64,000 bases of DNA. Source: Mycobacterium sp. Marseille-P9652 (GTDB taxonomy: Bacteria; Actinomycetota; Actinomycetes; Mycobacteriales; Mycobacteriaceae). The stretch spans positions 62,001 to 126,000 of the forward strand of contig NZ_CACRUY010000002.1 in the NCBI RefSeq assembly GCF_902652685.1, given 5' to 3'. Positions within the stretch are counted from its first letter, which is position 1. Each line of letters starts with the position of its first letter. Both the position numbers and the translations under genes were made by a program. Below are positions 35,151-44,236 of the stretch, in pieces. The notes below the pieces were generated by a model, which was given only the letters and a program-made list of their open reading frames with translations, ran no database searches and was not told where the DNA came from.

Positions 35151-35977
35151 CCTCGAAGGTGATCGACTGCCTGGTCAACGTGCACTTCGGCGAGGCCGAG
35201 TCCCAGCCGCAGTGGATGCTCAAGGTCAGGGACGACTACTTCAAAGGGCCCGAGTCGATGTTCGCGCCGGTTGATCTCGCGGCACTGCTGGACGAGATGG
35301 ACGCCCACGGTGTGCAGAGGGCGATCCTGATGGACTCGTTGGCCAAGCCGTCCACCACCGCCCGCAAGTTCGTCGACGCGCACCCGGACCGGTTCGCGCT
35401 CGCGATGGGGGGCGTCAACCTGCTCCGGCCGGTGCCGTCGCTGCGCGAGCTGAGCGCCACGGCGTCCGGCCTACCGGTCGCTTACGCGGTTGTGGGGCCG
35501 AGCTTTTGGGGAGACGGGCAGTATCCGCCCAGCGACGCGGTCTACTACCCGCTCTACGCCAAGTGCGCCGAACTCGGGTTGCCGCTGTGCGTCAATACCG
35601 GCATCCCGGGACCGCCGATCCCGGGGGAGGTGCAACATCCCATGCACCTGGACCGGGTGTGCGTGCGTTTCCCCGAGCTGAAGCTCTGCATGATTCACGG
35701 GGCCGACCCGTGGTGGGACGTCGCGATCCGCTTGTTGCTCAAATACGCCAACCTGCGCCTGATGACGTCGGCCTGGTCACCCAAGCGGCTGCCCGAGAGC
35801 CTGCTGCACTACATGCGGACGCGCGGCCGGGACAAGGTGATCTACGCGTCGGACTGGCCCGTGCTCCGCATGAACCGGGTGATTCCCGAGGCCCGTGCGC
35901 TGGACCTGCCCGCCGAGGCCCTCGACAACTACCTGTACAACAACGCCCAGGAATTCTTCTTCGGGAAGGACCGCTGA
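35147..35977 (+). CDS. Amidohydrolase-2 family protein, short form
   Basis: 276 residues. The barrel end is well marked by VIYASDWPVLRMNRV and PLYAKCAELGLPLCVNTG, and MIHGADPWWDVAIRLL contains the mid-barrel His. The first strand reads VIDCLVNVHFGE, so the usual His-x-His pair is reduced to one clear His. It is translationally coupled to the upstream synthetase (ATGA) and followed 1 base later by an acyl-CoA dehydrogenase. Likely works with, or as a partner of, the larger amidohydrolase at 32319. Catalytic competence is uncertain. Confidence 0.82.
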   Translation: MTSKVIDCLVNVHFGEAESQPQWMLKVRDDYFKGPESMFAPVDLAALLDEMDAHGVQRAILMDSLAKPSTTARKFVDAHPDRFALAMGGVNLLRPVPSLRELSATASGLPVAYAVVGPSFWGDGQYPPSDAVYYPLYAKCAELGLPLCVNTGIPGPPIPGEVQHPMHLDRVCVRFPELKLCMIHGADPWWDVAIRLLLKYANLRLMTSAWSPKRLPESLLHYMRTRGRDKVIYASDWPVLRMNRVIPEARALDLPAEALDNYLYNNAQEFFFGKDR

Positions 35978-35978
35978 C

Positions 35979-37037
35979 ATGGACCGCTTCGAGCTGCGCC
36001 GGCTGGACTACAGTTTGTCCGACGATCACGTGGATCTGCAGAACGCCTACAAACAGTTCTTCAAGACGCACTGCCCGATCGAAACCGTAAGGGCCGCAGA
36101 GCGATCCGGATTCGACAAGAGCCTCTGGGAGCGGTTGTGCGCGATGGGCGCCACCACCATGGCGCTACCGGAGTCGTGCGGCGGCGACGGTGCGACGCTG
36201 GTCGACCTCACCCTGGTGGCCGAAGAGATCGGGCGTTCGCTGGCACCGGTTCCATGGATCGACCACGTATGCGCCGCGCGGTTGCTCGGCCGCCTGGGGG
36301 CGCTGGGCGGCGAGACGGCCGGCGTCCTCGCCGGAGAGCAGATCGCCGGCCTCGACGCGCGGCTCGACGATCCGGCCGGCAGCCGGCTGGTCCCGACGGG
36401 GGCGATCGCCGACCACATCGTGATCCTCGAGGGTGACCAGGTGATCCGACTGACCTTCGCTGCCCGCCCGGACCGGGTGGACAACATCGGCCGGCTGCCG
36501 ATGGCGTGGGTGGACCCCGCCACCGCGGACGCCCGCACGGTGGTTGCCCAAGGTCCCGATGCGGTCGCGAATTACGAGCGGGCGGTGGACGAGTGGCGTT
36601 TGTTGACCGCCGCCGCGCTGGTAGGTCTGGTCGAGGAGACGATGACCATCGCGTCCGAATTCGCCAAGAGCCGGTACACGTTGGGCGTTCCCATCTCGAC
36701 GCTGCAGGCCATCTCACACCCCCTCGCCAACATGGCGATCACCGTGGAGGGCGGTCGCAACCTCGCCCGCCGGGCCGCGTGGTTCCTCGACAACGAACCG
36801 GATGAACGGCCCGAGTTGGCACCGTCGGCCTTCGTGTTCATGGCCGAGGAGGCCGCCAAGGCGGCGACCATGGCGGTGCATATTCAAGGCGGCCTTGGTG
36901 TTTCGTCCGAAGCGGCGGCGACGGCATACCTGGTTCGCGCCCGCGGATGGCCGCTGGCCGGCGGCGACCCCGGCCTCGCCGCGCGGCGGGTCGCCGGGAT
37001 CGTGACCGCCCGCGAGAGCGCAGCGCAGACGGCGTAG
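35979..37037 (+). CDS. Acyl-CoA dehydrogenase, non-catalytic-type subunit
   Basis: 352 residues, shorter than usual (about 390). Recognisable parts are MALPESCGGDGATLVDLTLVAEEIGR near residue 60 and the C-terminal helical bundle TIASEFAKSRYTLGVPISTLQAISH and HIQGGLGVSSEAAATAYLVRARGW. The usual middle-domain flavin block (Thr-Glu-Pro) and the C-terminal Glu-Gly-Thr catalytic block are missing. Mycobacterial heteromeric FadE enzymes for sterol side chains pair a subunit like this with a second one. The second, at 37051, follows after 13 bases, so an alpha2-beta2 enzyme is inferred. Confidence 0.87.
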   Translation: MDRFELRRLDYSLSDDHVDLQNAYKQFFKTHCPIETVRAAERSGFDKSLWERLCAMGATTMALPESCGGDGATLVDLTLVAEEIGRSLAPVPWIDHVCAARLLGRLGALGGETAGVLAGEQIAGLDARLDDPAGSRLVPTGAIADHIVILEGDQVIRLTFAARPDRVDNIGRLPMAWVDPATADARTVVAQGPDAVANYERAVDEWRLLTAAALVGLVEETMTIASEFAKSRYTLGVPISTLQAISHPLANMAITVEGGRNLARRAAWFLDNEPDERPELAPSAFVFMAEEAAKAATMAVHIQGGLGVSSEAAATAYLVRARGWPLAGGDPGLAARRVAGIVTARESAAQTA

Positions 37038-37050
37038 GACAGGAGCCACC

Positions 37051-38244
37051 ATGGATTTCTCCCGGGTCGAGCTGTCCGACGAGGATCGGGCCTTCCGCGA
37101 CGAAGTGCGTGACTTTCTCGGCACCCATGTCACCGAGGAAGTCAGGCGACGAGACCGCGAGACGGGCGACAACTTCGACGAGGGCCTGCATCTGAAGTTC
37201 GGCGCCGCCGGGTATCTCGAGGCGGAGTGGAAGCCGGAGTCCGAGGGCGGGTTCAGCCGGGTGCGGCGCCGCATCTGGGAACTGGAGAAACGGCGGGCGC
37301 ATGTGCCGTGGGTGACGTGGGGGACCACCGCCATGGTGGCGCGCTCGGTCGCCCGGTTCGGATCGCCGGAACTGCGCGACGAGGTGCTCCCCAGGGTCTT
37401 CAGTGGCGAGGTTCGCCTCTGCCTGGGCTATACGGAGCCCGAAGGGGGCTCCGACATCGCCACGTGCAAGACGCGCGCGGTGCGGGACGGGTCGAGCTGG
37501 GTGATCAACGGCTCCAAGATGTTCACCACCGGAGCGCACAACTGCCAGTACGTCTTCCTGATCACCAACACCGCACCCGACGCACCGAAACACAAGAGCC
37601 TCACCATGTTCCTGGTTCCGCTCGATACGCCGGGCATCGCCATCCAGGGCATCCGAACGGTCGACGGCGACCGCACCAACATCGTCTACTACAGCGACGT
37701 CCGCGTCGACGACAAGTATCGGTTGGGTGACGTGAACGCGGGCTGGACCGTGCTGCGGGAGCCGCTGAACGTCGAACACGGTGCCGTCGCGGCGGCGCCG
37801 GACGGGCTGCAGGACACCTCGATCATGATGCACCAGGCCATGTCCCTGGCCGCCGCGGTCGACAGGGCGGTGTCGGGGGTGGTCTTGGCCGATCCGGGCG
37901 GCCGCAGGCTCATCGACGACGGGTCGGTGGCGTATCGGCTCGGCCGCAGCATCGCCCGCCTCGAGGTCGCGCTGTCGGCGCCCAGCATCTTCGGCCGGGT
38001 CGCCATCGCCCAGACGATGCGCGACATCTCGCCGGACCTGATGGACATCCACGGCGCGGCGGCCGCGCTACCTTTCGGGACCGACGGCGCCGCCGACGAC
38101 GGCAGCGCCGAATACGCCTACCGTTTCGCACCGCTGGTGGGCATCTACGGCGGCACGCTCGAGGTGTTCCGCAACATGATCGCGCAGTACGTGCTCGGAC
38201 TCGGCAAGCCGAATTACTCCGCCCCGGCGAAGCCGACGTCCTGA
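37051..38244 (+). CDS. Acyl-CoA dehydrogenase, flavin-block subunit with altered catalytic block
   Basis: 397 residues with the flavin block LGYTEPEGGSDIATC and WVINGSKMFTTGA, and a C-terminal VGIYGGTLEVFRNMIAQYVLGLG. In most family members that place reads Tyr-Glu-Gly-Thr with Glu as base; here it is Tyr-Gly-Gly-Thr, so the base must come from elsewhere (a candidate is the Glu of NVEHGAV) or from the partner subunit at 35979-37037. This resembles heteromeric FadE pairs acting on bulky side-chain acyl-CoAs. Last gene of the operon that starts at 31457. Confidence 0.88.
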   Translation: MDFSRVELSDEDRAFRDEVRDFLGTHVTEEVRRRDRETGDNFDEGLHLKFGAAGYLEAEWKPESEGGFSRVRRRIWELEKRRAHVPWVTWGTTAMVARSVARFGSPELRDEVLPRVFSGEVRLCLGYTEPEGGSDIATCKTRAVRDGSSWVINGSKMFTTGAHNCQYVFLITNTAPDAPKHKSLTMFLVPLDTPGIAIQGIRTVDGDRTNIVYYSDVRVDDKYRLGDVNAGWTVLREPLNVEHGAVAAAPDGLQDTSIMMHQAMSLAAAVDRAVSGVVLADPGGRRLIDDGSVAYRLGRSIARLEVALSAPSIFGRVAIAQTMRDISPDLMDIHGAAAALPFGTDGAADDGSAEYAYRFAPLVGIYGGTLEVFRNMIAQYVLGLGKPNYSAPAKPTS

Positions 38245-38374
38245 GTCGCCGCTCGGCTCCACGGCGCCGACGCCGCTGAATCAGCTTTCCGGGTGTCGAT
38301 CGCCACTGCGTCGCCGCTGCTTCGCTGATAGGCTCTCCTCGGGCCACAGCAAACATCGAAGGGCGTCGACATGG

Positions 38375-41224
38375 GTGGGGGTACGCGGTGTCGGCGCAGT
38401 GCGCACGCAGGTAGGTCGCCGATCGTTTTGGTGCTTCCACCCGGCGGTTGACGCTTTGTCGACGGTCTCCCAGCACGTGGTCACCCGGCGGGCGGAAGCC
38501 CGAGCGGTGAGTGAGGTTCTCGACACCGCGCTTGACGCGCCCACCGCGCTCGTGATCGAAGGTGAGCCGGGGATCGGCAAGACCACGTTGTGGCTTTGGG
38601 CCTGCGAGGAGGCGCGCGGCCGGGAGTTTCGGGTGTTGTCGGCGCGCGCCGCGGCGGCCGAGTCGGTACTGGCTTACACCGCGTTGGCGGATCTGATGCG
38701 GGCGGTCGACGAGGACGTGTGGGCCGACCTGCCGGCGCCGCAGCGCCATGGCTTGGACGCGGCGTTACTGCGCTGCCAGGGCGACGTGCCCGACGCCGAT
38801 TCCAGGGCGGTGGCGGCGGGATTCCTGGCCGTCATCAACCGGATGGCCGCGCGGAGTCCCGTACTGGTAGCGATCGACGACCTGCAGTGGCTGGATGCGT
38901 CCAGCGCGAACGTGGTGGCGTTTGCGGCGCGGCGGCTCCCCGCGGGGGCGGCGTTGCTGTGCACGACGCGCAGTGAGGCCTCGTGGTTGCAGCTACCTAC
39001 CCCCGACGCTGTGCGTCGGGTCAAGGTGCAACCGCTCAAGATTGGTGAGTTGCACAAGGTGTTGACCGTTCGATTGGGACATCAGGTGCCACGGTCGGCG
39101 TTGCTGCGCATACACGAGATATGTGGTGGAAACGCTTTTTACGCCTTGGAATTGGCGCGTGAGCTCGGCACGTCGGAGGGCAACACGGAACTGGGTATGT
39201 CGAGCGGCCTCGGCGAGCTGGTCCGCACCAGGATCGGCCGCCTGGGCGACCAGGTCGAAGGGGTGCTGTTGGCGATCGCCAGCCTGCCCGACCCGACACT
39301 GCAACTGGTGGCCGAGGCCGTCGACACGACCCCCGATCGAGTTGTGCAGTTGCTCGAAAAGGCCGAAGCCCAAGAGGTGGTGGCGATTACGGGAAACCGG
39401 GTCCGTTTCACCCACCCCCTCCTGGCGCACGGCGTCTACAGCGCTGCCGCACCACGGCGGCGCCGTGCGATGCACCGGCGGCTTGCCGAGTTGCTCACCG
39501 AACCCGAGGTCCGCGCGCGCCATCTCGCCCTGTCCGCCACCACCGCGGATCCCGACACCCTGCAGGCACTCGACATGGCCGCGAAAAAGGCCCGCATGCG
39601 CGGGGCGCCGCTGGCCGCCGCCGAACTACTGGAATTGGCGCTCGGCCTAGGGGCGGACACACCGAAGCGCCGGATTCGATTGGCGCGCCACCAATTGGAC
39701 GCCGGAAACCCCGCGCGGGCACGTGCCCTCCTCGAGGAGACGATCGAGACGCTGAACCGCGGCACGCTGCGGGCCGAGGCGCTGAGCACGCTGGCCGTGG
39801 TGGGTCTCTACGGCGACAGCTTCCTCGAGGCCACCGACTTCTTGGAGCGCGCCCTCGGTGAGGTCGGCGACCACATGCCGTTGCGGGTACAGATCCTGGT
39901 CAGCCTGTCGTTCACCTTGCTGAACACCGGTCATCTCGCTGCGGCGTTGGCTGTCGGCGAGGACGCGGTGACCTACGCCAAGCAGCTGGGGTACCCGCCG
40001 CTGCTGAGTCAGGCGTTGAGTCTCCTTGTCCACCTGCGCTTCCGGAACGGAGAGGGCCTCGACGAGGTCAGCCTCGAACATGCGATGCAGTTGGAGGACC
40101 GCGACGCGCAGATGCCTGCAGCATTGCGCCCGAGTGTGCAGAAGGCGCTGCTGCTCGGTTGGAGCGGCCAGTTCGACACCGCCTACGAGCAATTGGTGCG
40201 TCTCGGCCAGCGGTGTACCGAACGTGGCGAAGACAATGAGCTGATCCATGTGGCCTTCAACACCTTTCAGATCGAGACGTGGCGGGGAAATTTCCCCAAC
40301 GCCACCGTGATCGCCGAAGACGCCATCGAACGTGCCATGCAGCTCGACAGCGAACTCGCCAACGGCACGGCCTTCACGATGCGGGCCACGCTCATGGCCT
40401 ACGCCGGCCGCGAGGCCGAAGCGCGGGCCGATGCCGCCGCGGCGCTGGCGGCGAGCGGCGGGTGCGGCGCCCGCCTGCTGGGACTCTGGCCGCTGACCGC
40501 GTTGGTGTTCCTGGAGGTTTCGCTGGGGAATTACGAATCGGCGGTTGGCATCCTGCAACCCCTCCTGTCGAGCCTGGACCAGAACCCGGACGCGGCCGAG
40601 ATAAGCGTCGCTTCCTTCGTCCCCGATGCCGTCGAAGCGCTGATCGCCCTGGGCCGGCTGGCCGACGCCGAGCCACTGGTGGAGCGGCTAGAGCGCAACG
40701 GTCGTCGACTGAGCAGGCCCTGGATGTTGGCCGTCGGCGCGCGGTGCCGTGCGATGTTGTTCGCCGCGCATGGTGATTCCGGCGCCGCGACTGCCGCGGC
40801 TGAGCTTGCGATGACCGAGCAGGAAAACCTGGACATGCCGTTCGAACGGGCCCGCACCCTGATGCTGTGGGGTCAGCTGATGCGTAGGCAACGCCGCCGC
40901 GACGCCGCGGCCGTGAGCTTGAGCGAGGCGCTGGCCGAGTTCGAGCGGCTCGGCACCCCGTTGTGGGCCAACCGCGTTCGGACCGAACTCGCCCGCGGGG
41001 TGTCGGGCGGCCGCCGCGGCCAGGGATTGACCCCGTCGCAGCATCGAGTGGCCGAGCTGGTCGCCAAAGGAATGAGCAACCGCGACATCGCCGCTGCGCT
41101 GTTCATCAGTCCGAAAACCGTCGAGGTCAATATCACCCACATCTATCGCAAGCTCGGCGTTCATTCCCGGATCGAGCTGCATCGAAAGTTCGCGTCCCCG
41201 GAGGGGTTCGACCCTCCCAAATAG
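38375..41224 (+). CDS. LuxR family regulator with AAA ATPase (LAL/MalT-like)
   Basis: 949 residues from the first GTG. The ATPase starts near residue 37 (RRAEARAVSEVLD) with Walker A EGEPGIGKTTLW at about residues 62-73 and Walker B VLVAIDDLQWLD. A long helical TPR-like region follows, and the C-terminal LuxR HTH is GLTPSQHRVAELVAKGMSNRD...ISPKTVEVNITHIYRKLG at about residues 884-930. The first 30 residues look unlike protein-coding family sequence, so a start near 38457-38477 is likely. It is placed after the dehydrogenase pair, and such LAL regulators are usually activators. It has no operator copy in front. Confidence 0.87.
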   Translation: MGVRGVGAVRTQVGRRSFWCFHPAVDALSTVSQHVVTRRAEARAVSEVLDTALDAPTALVIEGEPGIGKTTLWLWACEEARGREFRVLSARAAAAESVLAYTALADLMRAVDEDVWADLPAPQRHGLDAALLRCQGDVPDADSRAVAAGFLAVINRMAARSPVLVAIDDLQWLDASSANVVAFAARRLPAGAALLCTTRSEASWLQLPTPDAVRRVKVQPLKIGELHKVLTVRLGHQVPRSALLRIHEICGGNAFYALELARELGTSEGNTELGMSSGLGELVRTRIGRLGDQVEGVLLAIASLPDPTLQLVAEAVDTTPDRVVQLLEKAEAQEVVAITGNRVRFTHPLLAHGVYSAAAPRRRRAMHRRLAELLTEPEVRARHLALSATTADPDTLQALDMAAKKARMRGAPLAAAELLELALGLGADTPKRRIRLARHQLDAGNPARARALLEETIETLNRGTLRAEALSTLAVVGLYGDSFLEATDFLERALGEVGDHMPLRVQILVSLSFTLLNTGHLAAALAVGEDAVTYAKQLGYPPLLSQALSLLVHLRFRNGEGLDEVSLEHAMQLEDRDAQMPAALRPSVQKALLLGWSGQFDTAYEQLVRLGQRCTERGEDNELIHVAFNTFQIETWRGNFPNATVIAEDAIERAMQLDSELANGTAFTMRATLMAYAGREAEARADAAAALAASGGCGARLLGLWPLTALVFLEVSLGNYESAVGILQPLLSSLDQNPDAAEISVASFVPDAVEALIALGRLADAEPLVERLERNGRRLSRPWMLAVGARCRAMLFAAHGDSGAATAAAELAMTEQENLDMPFERARTLMLWGQLMRRQRRRDAAAVSLSEALAEFERLGTPLWANRVRTELARGVSGGRRGQGLTPSQHRVAELVAKGMSNRDIAAALFISPKTVEVNITHIYRKLGVHSRIELHRKFASPEGFDPPK

Positions 41225-41226
41225 TA

Positions 41227-41236
41227 GGGATATCCC
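41227..41236. repeat. 10-bp perfect palindrome GGGATATCCC
   Basis: Perfect palindrome directly after the LuxR-type gene stop and 40 bases ahead of the small DUF4242-like gene. Could be a binding site for that gene's promoter; nothing else supports it. Confidence 0.35.
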
Positions 41237-41276
41237 CGATGAAATCCGTGGCCCCGGGGCAGTAGCGTTCGGGCGC

Positions 41277-41573
41277 ATGGGAAGCGGTGAGCTCGGTATG
41301 GCGCCATTCCTTGTCGAGTGGTATGGCCACGCGGCGGGCGCCGGTTCCATCGGTGAGACGGCCGGCCGTATCAACGACGGAGCGGCCTCGGTCTTGGCCG
41401 ACGGTGTCCGGATTCGGCTCCTGGTGGCGCTGGCCATCCCGACGGACGACTACGCCTTCGGCGTTTTCGCGGCCGAATCGGCGGACGCGGTCGCGCGGCT
41501 GTGCGCCGACGCGGGCGCGCCACCGGACCGGATCAGCGCAGCGGTCGGGTGGCTGCGTACGCCCGACCGCTGA
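41277..41573 (+). CDS. DUF4242-like small protein
   Basis: 98 residues, ferredoxin-like alpha/beta arrangement: FLVEWYGHAAG at residues 12-22, GVRIRLLVALAIPTDDYAFGVFAAESADAVARLC in the middle, ending DRISAAVGWLRTPDR. This fits the DUF4242 family that includes the Streptomyces nickel-binding protein SCO4226, but the metal ligands are not obvious. Short genes of this family often sit beside LuxR regulators in mycobacteria. A plausible real gene because of the family resemblance and the normal codon pattern; role unknown. Confidence 0.7.
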   Translation: MGSGELGMAPFLVEWYGHAAGAGSIGETAGRINDGAASVLADGVRIRLLVALAIPTDDYAFGVFAAESADAVARLCADAGAPPDRISAAVGWLRTPDR

Positions 41574-41705
41574 AGGGTTGCGGCCAACGTTCGACTGGTG
41601 CTCGACAGTAGCCTCTTCGGCCGCGATAGAGGGATCGGACAGCGCGCCGCGAGGTTGAACCGTGACGTTGAGGGAGCTGACGTGACCGGCGGAATGCGCG
41701 ATGGG

Positions 41706-42929
41706 TCAGGCGATCGCGCCCGACTCCTTCAGTTCGGCGATCCGATCCCAGTCCATGCCCATTTCCATCAGCACCAACTCGGTGTGCTCCGACGCCTGCG
41801 GCGCCCTCGTCGTCTCGAGCGGTTCGTGGTTAAACTGGACCGGACCGCGCACGACCTTGAACGGCGCGCCGCCCGCGGCGAGTTCGACCTCGGCGATCAT
41901 GTCGTTGGCGATGGCCTGCTCGTCCTCGACGAGATCGAGGAGGCTCTGGAACGGCGCCCATTGGCCCTTCATCGTCTTGAGGTGCCGACGCCAGTAGTCA
42001 AAGGGCTTGGCGGCGAACGCCTTCGCGATCAATTCGGTGGCCGCGTCGGCGTTCTGGATCAGCGGGAGCACATCGGAGAAGCGCGGATCGTCGGCGGCCT
42101 CCGGGATGCCCAGGTGTTCGAAGGTGTCACGGATCAGGCCGGTGGGGCTGATGATGCACAGGTTGATGGTGCCTCCGTCGGAGGTCAGATAGTTGCCCAT
42201 GAAGGGGTTCACCGACGCCCCGGTGCCCGGCATGGGCGTGCGCATGACCTGGCCGGTCTCCATGCCCTGCGTCAGGCTGGCCCCGGCCGCCCACCATGCC
42301 GTGCTGAGCAACGACACGTCGAGCTCCACGGCCTCGCCGGTGCGCTCGCGGTGCAACAACGCCGCCGAGATGCCGCCGGCGATGAACATGCCGCCGATGG
42401 AATCGCCGAACGCCGGAATGCCCTGTCCCAGTGCGCCGCCGAGCTCCTCGGGGGTAAGCGCGTAGCCGATGCCGCTGCGCGTCCAGAACACCGTCCCGTC
42501 GTAGCCGCCGACCTCGCGCTCGGGTCCCTTGTCGCCGTGCGCCGAACCGCGAGCGTAGATGATGTTCGGGTTCGCGGCGCGGATGTGCTCGACGTCGAAC
42601 TTGTGCTTCTGCCGCTGCGCGGGCATGTAATTGGTGAGGAACACGTCGGAGGTCTTGGCCAGCTCGTAGATCACTTCCTGGCCGCCCGGCGTGGATACGT
42701 CGATCCCGACGCTGCGCTTGCCGCGATTGGGATGCTCCATCAGTGGATGCCGCTCCGGGTCGACCTGGATCCCACCCATGTTGAGGAAGCCACGCTGGGT
42801 GTCGCCGCGCAGCGGGTGCTCGACCTTGATGACGTCCGCACCCCAGTCGGCGAGGATGGCGCCCGCCGCGGGCACGAACGTGAACTGCGCGAGTTCCAGC
42901 ACCCGGAATCCCGCCATGACCTTCACCAT
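41706..42929 (-). CDS. CaiB/BaiF family CoA transferase
   Basis: 407 residues. N-terminal block MAGFRVLELAQFTFVPAAGAILADWGADVIKVEHP and NRGKRSVGIDVSTPGG, with Asp in PAFGDSIGGMFIAGG at the family's catalytic Asp position. It would move CoA between acids or epimerise a 2-methylacyl-CoA. The ATG at 42929 lies 10 bases after the P450 stop (42940), so the P450 and this enzyme form a two-gene operon downstream of operator copy 4. Together they could hydroxylate and activate the same substrate. Confidence 0.91.
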   Translation of the reverse strand: MVKVMAGFRVLELAQFTFVPAAGAILADWGADVIKVEHPLRGDTQRGFLNMGGIQVDPERHPLMEHPNRGKRSVGIDVSTPGGQEVIYELAKTSDVFLTNYMPAQRQKHKFDVEHIRAANPNIIYARGSAHGDKGPEREVGGYDGTVFWTRSGIGYALTPEELGGALGQGIPAFGDSIGGMFIAGGISAALLHRERTGEAVELDVSLLSTAWWAAGASLTQGMETGQVMRTPMPGTGASVNPFMGNYLTSDGGTINLCIISPTGLIRDTFEHLGIPEAADDPRFSDVLPLIQNADAATELIAKAFAAKPFDYWRRHLKTMKGQWAPFQSLLDLVEDEQAIANDMIAEVELAAGGAPFKVVRGPVQFNHEPLETTRAPQASEHTELVLMEMGMDWDRIAELKESGAIA

Positions 42930-42939
42930 TGTGGGGACC

Positions 42940-44130
42940 CTACTTTGCTTCGAAGGTGACAGGAAGGGCCGTCGGGGAACGAAACGGCTGCCCGTGGATG
43001 TGCGGGTTGTCCTCGGTCAACAGGGTGACGTTGGTCAGCCGATTCAACAGGCACTCCAGCGCGACGCGGGTTTCTAGGCGCGCCAGGTGCAACCCGAGAC
43101 ACGTGTGCTCGCCGGCGGCGAACGAGATGTGCGGCAGGTGCTTGCGGAAGATGTCGAATTTCTCCGCGTGCTCCCAGCGCCGCTCGTCCCGGTTCGCCGA
43201 GCCGATGCACACGCCGACCACGGCCCGCGCCGGAAGCCGGACGCCCTCGAGCTCGGTGTCCTCCGTGGTGAACCGCTGCACGGTGGTCAGGGGCGTCTCG
43301 TAGCGCAGGCCCTCCTCGATGGCCCGGCCGATCAGCTCGCGGTTCGCCTGCACCGCCGCGAACTGGTCGGCGTGAGTGAGCAAGAGGTACAGGAGGTTTC
43401 CCGACGACCGGTAGGTGGTCTCGAGACCGGCGGGCAGCAGCAGCCGCAGGAAGGAGTAGATGGCTTCGTCGCTCAGCTTTTCGCCGTCGACCTCGGCGCT
43501 GACCAGGTCGCCGATGATGTCGTCGGTGGGCCTGGACTTGCGCCGCTCGATCTGTTCCGAGAAGTAGTCCTTTAGCGCCGCCGACGCTTCGAACGCCCGC
43601 TCGTAGTCGACGTGGTAGCTGATCAGTTCCACGGCGCGCTTGCGGAACATCGGCAGGTCTTCGGCCGGCAACCCGAGCAGCCGCGCGATGACGCGGGTGG
43701 GAAATTCGAGGGTGAATTGGCGCACCAGGTCGGCCTCGCCGGCGTCGAGGAAATCGTCGATCAGTCCGTCGCACACCGGCCGCACGACCGTTGGCTCCCA
43801 CCGGGCGAGCGCCCGGGACTTGAATGCCGCCGACACCAGGTTGCGATGGTCGCGGTGCTTCTTCCCCTCCATCGCCAGGATGGTCGGCCCCATGAAGAGG
43901 CCGATCGTCTTGTCGTAGGGCCTGGACGTGAAGGTCCGCCCGTCGCGGAAGACCCTGTTCACCGCGTCGAACGACATCACCGAATACTCGTGCGCGGGCC
44001 GCAGCGCCGCGGGCGTCCTGGAATAGTCCATCACCGTCCCGCGGAAAGCCCCGGCCTGCCGGCGCTTGCAAGCGAAGAACGGGTAGGGATCCCGGAGGCT
44101 GACCGTCTCATCGTCGGCGCGGACGTCCAT
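42940..44130 (-). CDS. Cytochrome P450
   Basis: 396 residues. Heme-binding Cys344 is in FAAGEHTCLGLHLAR, the Glu-x-x-Arg motif is in EEGLRYETP, and the oxygen-binding I-helix reads LLPAGLETTYRS, with Glu where many P450s have Asp. It is clearly a paralogue of the P450 at 56842: they share LLPAGLETTYRSSGNLLYLL, DKTIGL and EEGLRYETPLT. Electron partners are not adjacent here, but a Rieske ferredoxin and LLM proteins are in the region. Its start lies 10 bases from the palindromic operator at 44141. Confidence 0.94.
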   Translation of the reverse strand: MDVRADDETVSLRDPYPFFACKRRQAGAFRGTVMDYSRTPAALRPAHEYSVMSFDAVNRVFRDGRTFTSRPYDKTIGLFMGPTILAMEGKKHRDHRNLVSAAFKSRALARWEPTVVRPVCDGLIDDFLDAGEADLVRQFTLEFPTRVIARLLGLPAEDLPMFRKRAVELISYHVDYERAFEASAALKDYFSEQIERRKSRPTDDIIGDLVSAEVDGEKLSDEAIYSFLRLLLPAGLETTYRSSGNLLYLLLTHADQFAAVQANRELIGRAIEEGLRYETPLTTVQRFTTEDTELEGVRLPARAVVGVCIGSANRDERRWEHAEKFDIFRKHLPHISFAAGEHTCLGLHLARLETRVALECLLNRLTNVTLLTEDNPHIHGQPFRSPTALPVTFEAK

Positions 44131-44140
44131 CGTATGATGC

Positions 44141-44159
44141 TACTGTAATTCTTACAGTA
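44141..44159. promoter_or_regulatory. 19-bp TACTGTAA-type operator, copy 4 (best copy)
   Basis: TACTGTAATTCTTACAGTA: perfect 8-bp arms TACTGTAA and TTACAGTA around TTC. It is immediately upstream of the P450 ATG (44130), so a bound repressor would cover the promoter or ribosome binding region. This copy is the reference for scoring the others. Confidence 0.8.
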
Positions 44160-44236
44160 GACAACATGGCCAAGGATCACGACGCGAGTGCCGGGAACGC
44201 GTTGCGAAAGTCATTGCCGCGGAAGGGCGGATCCCG

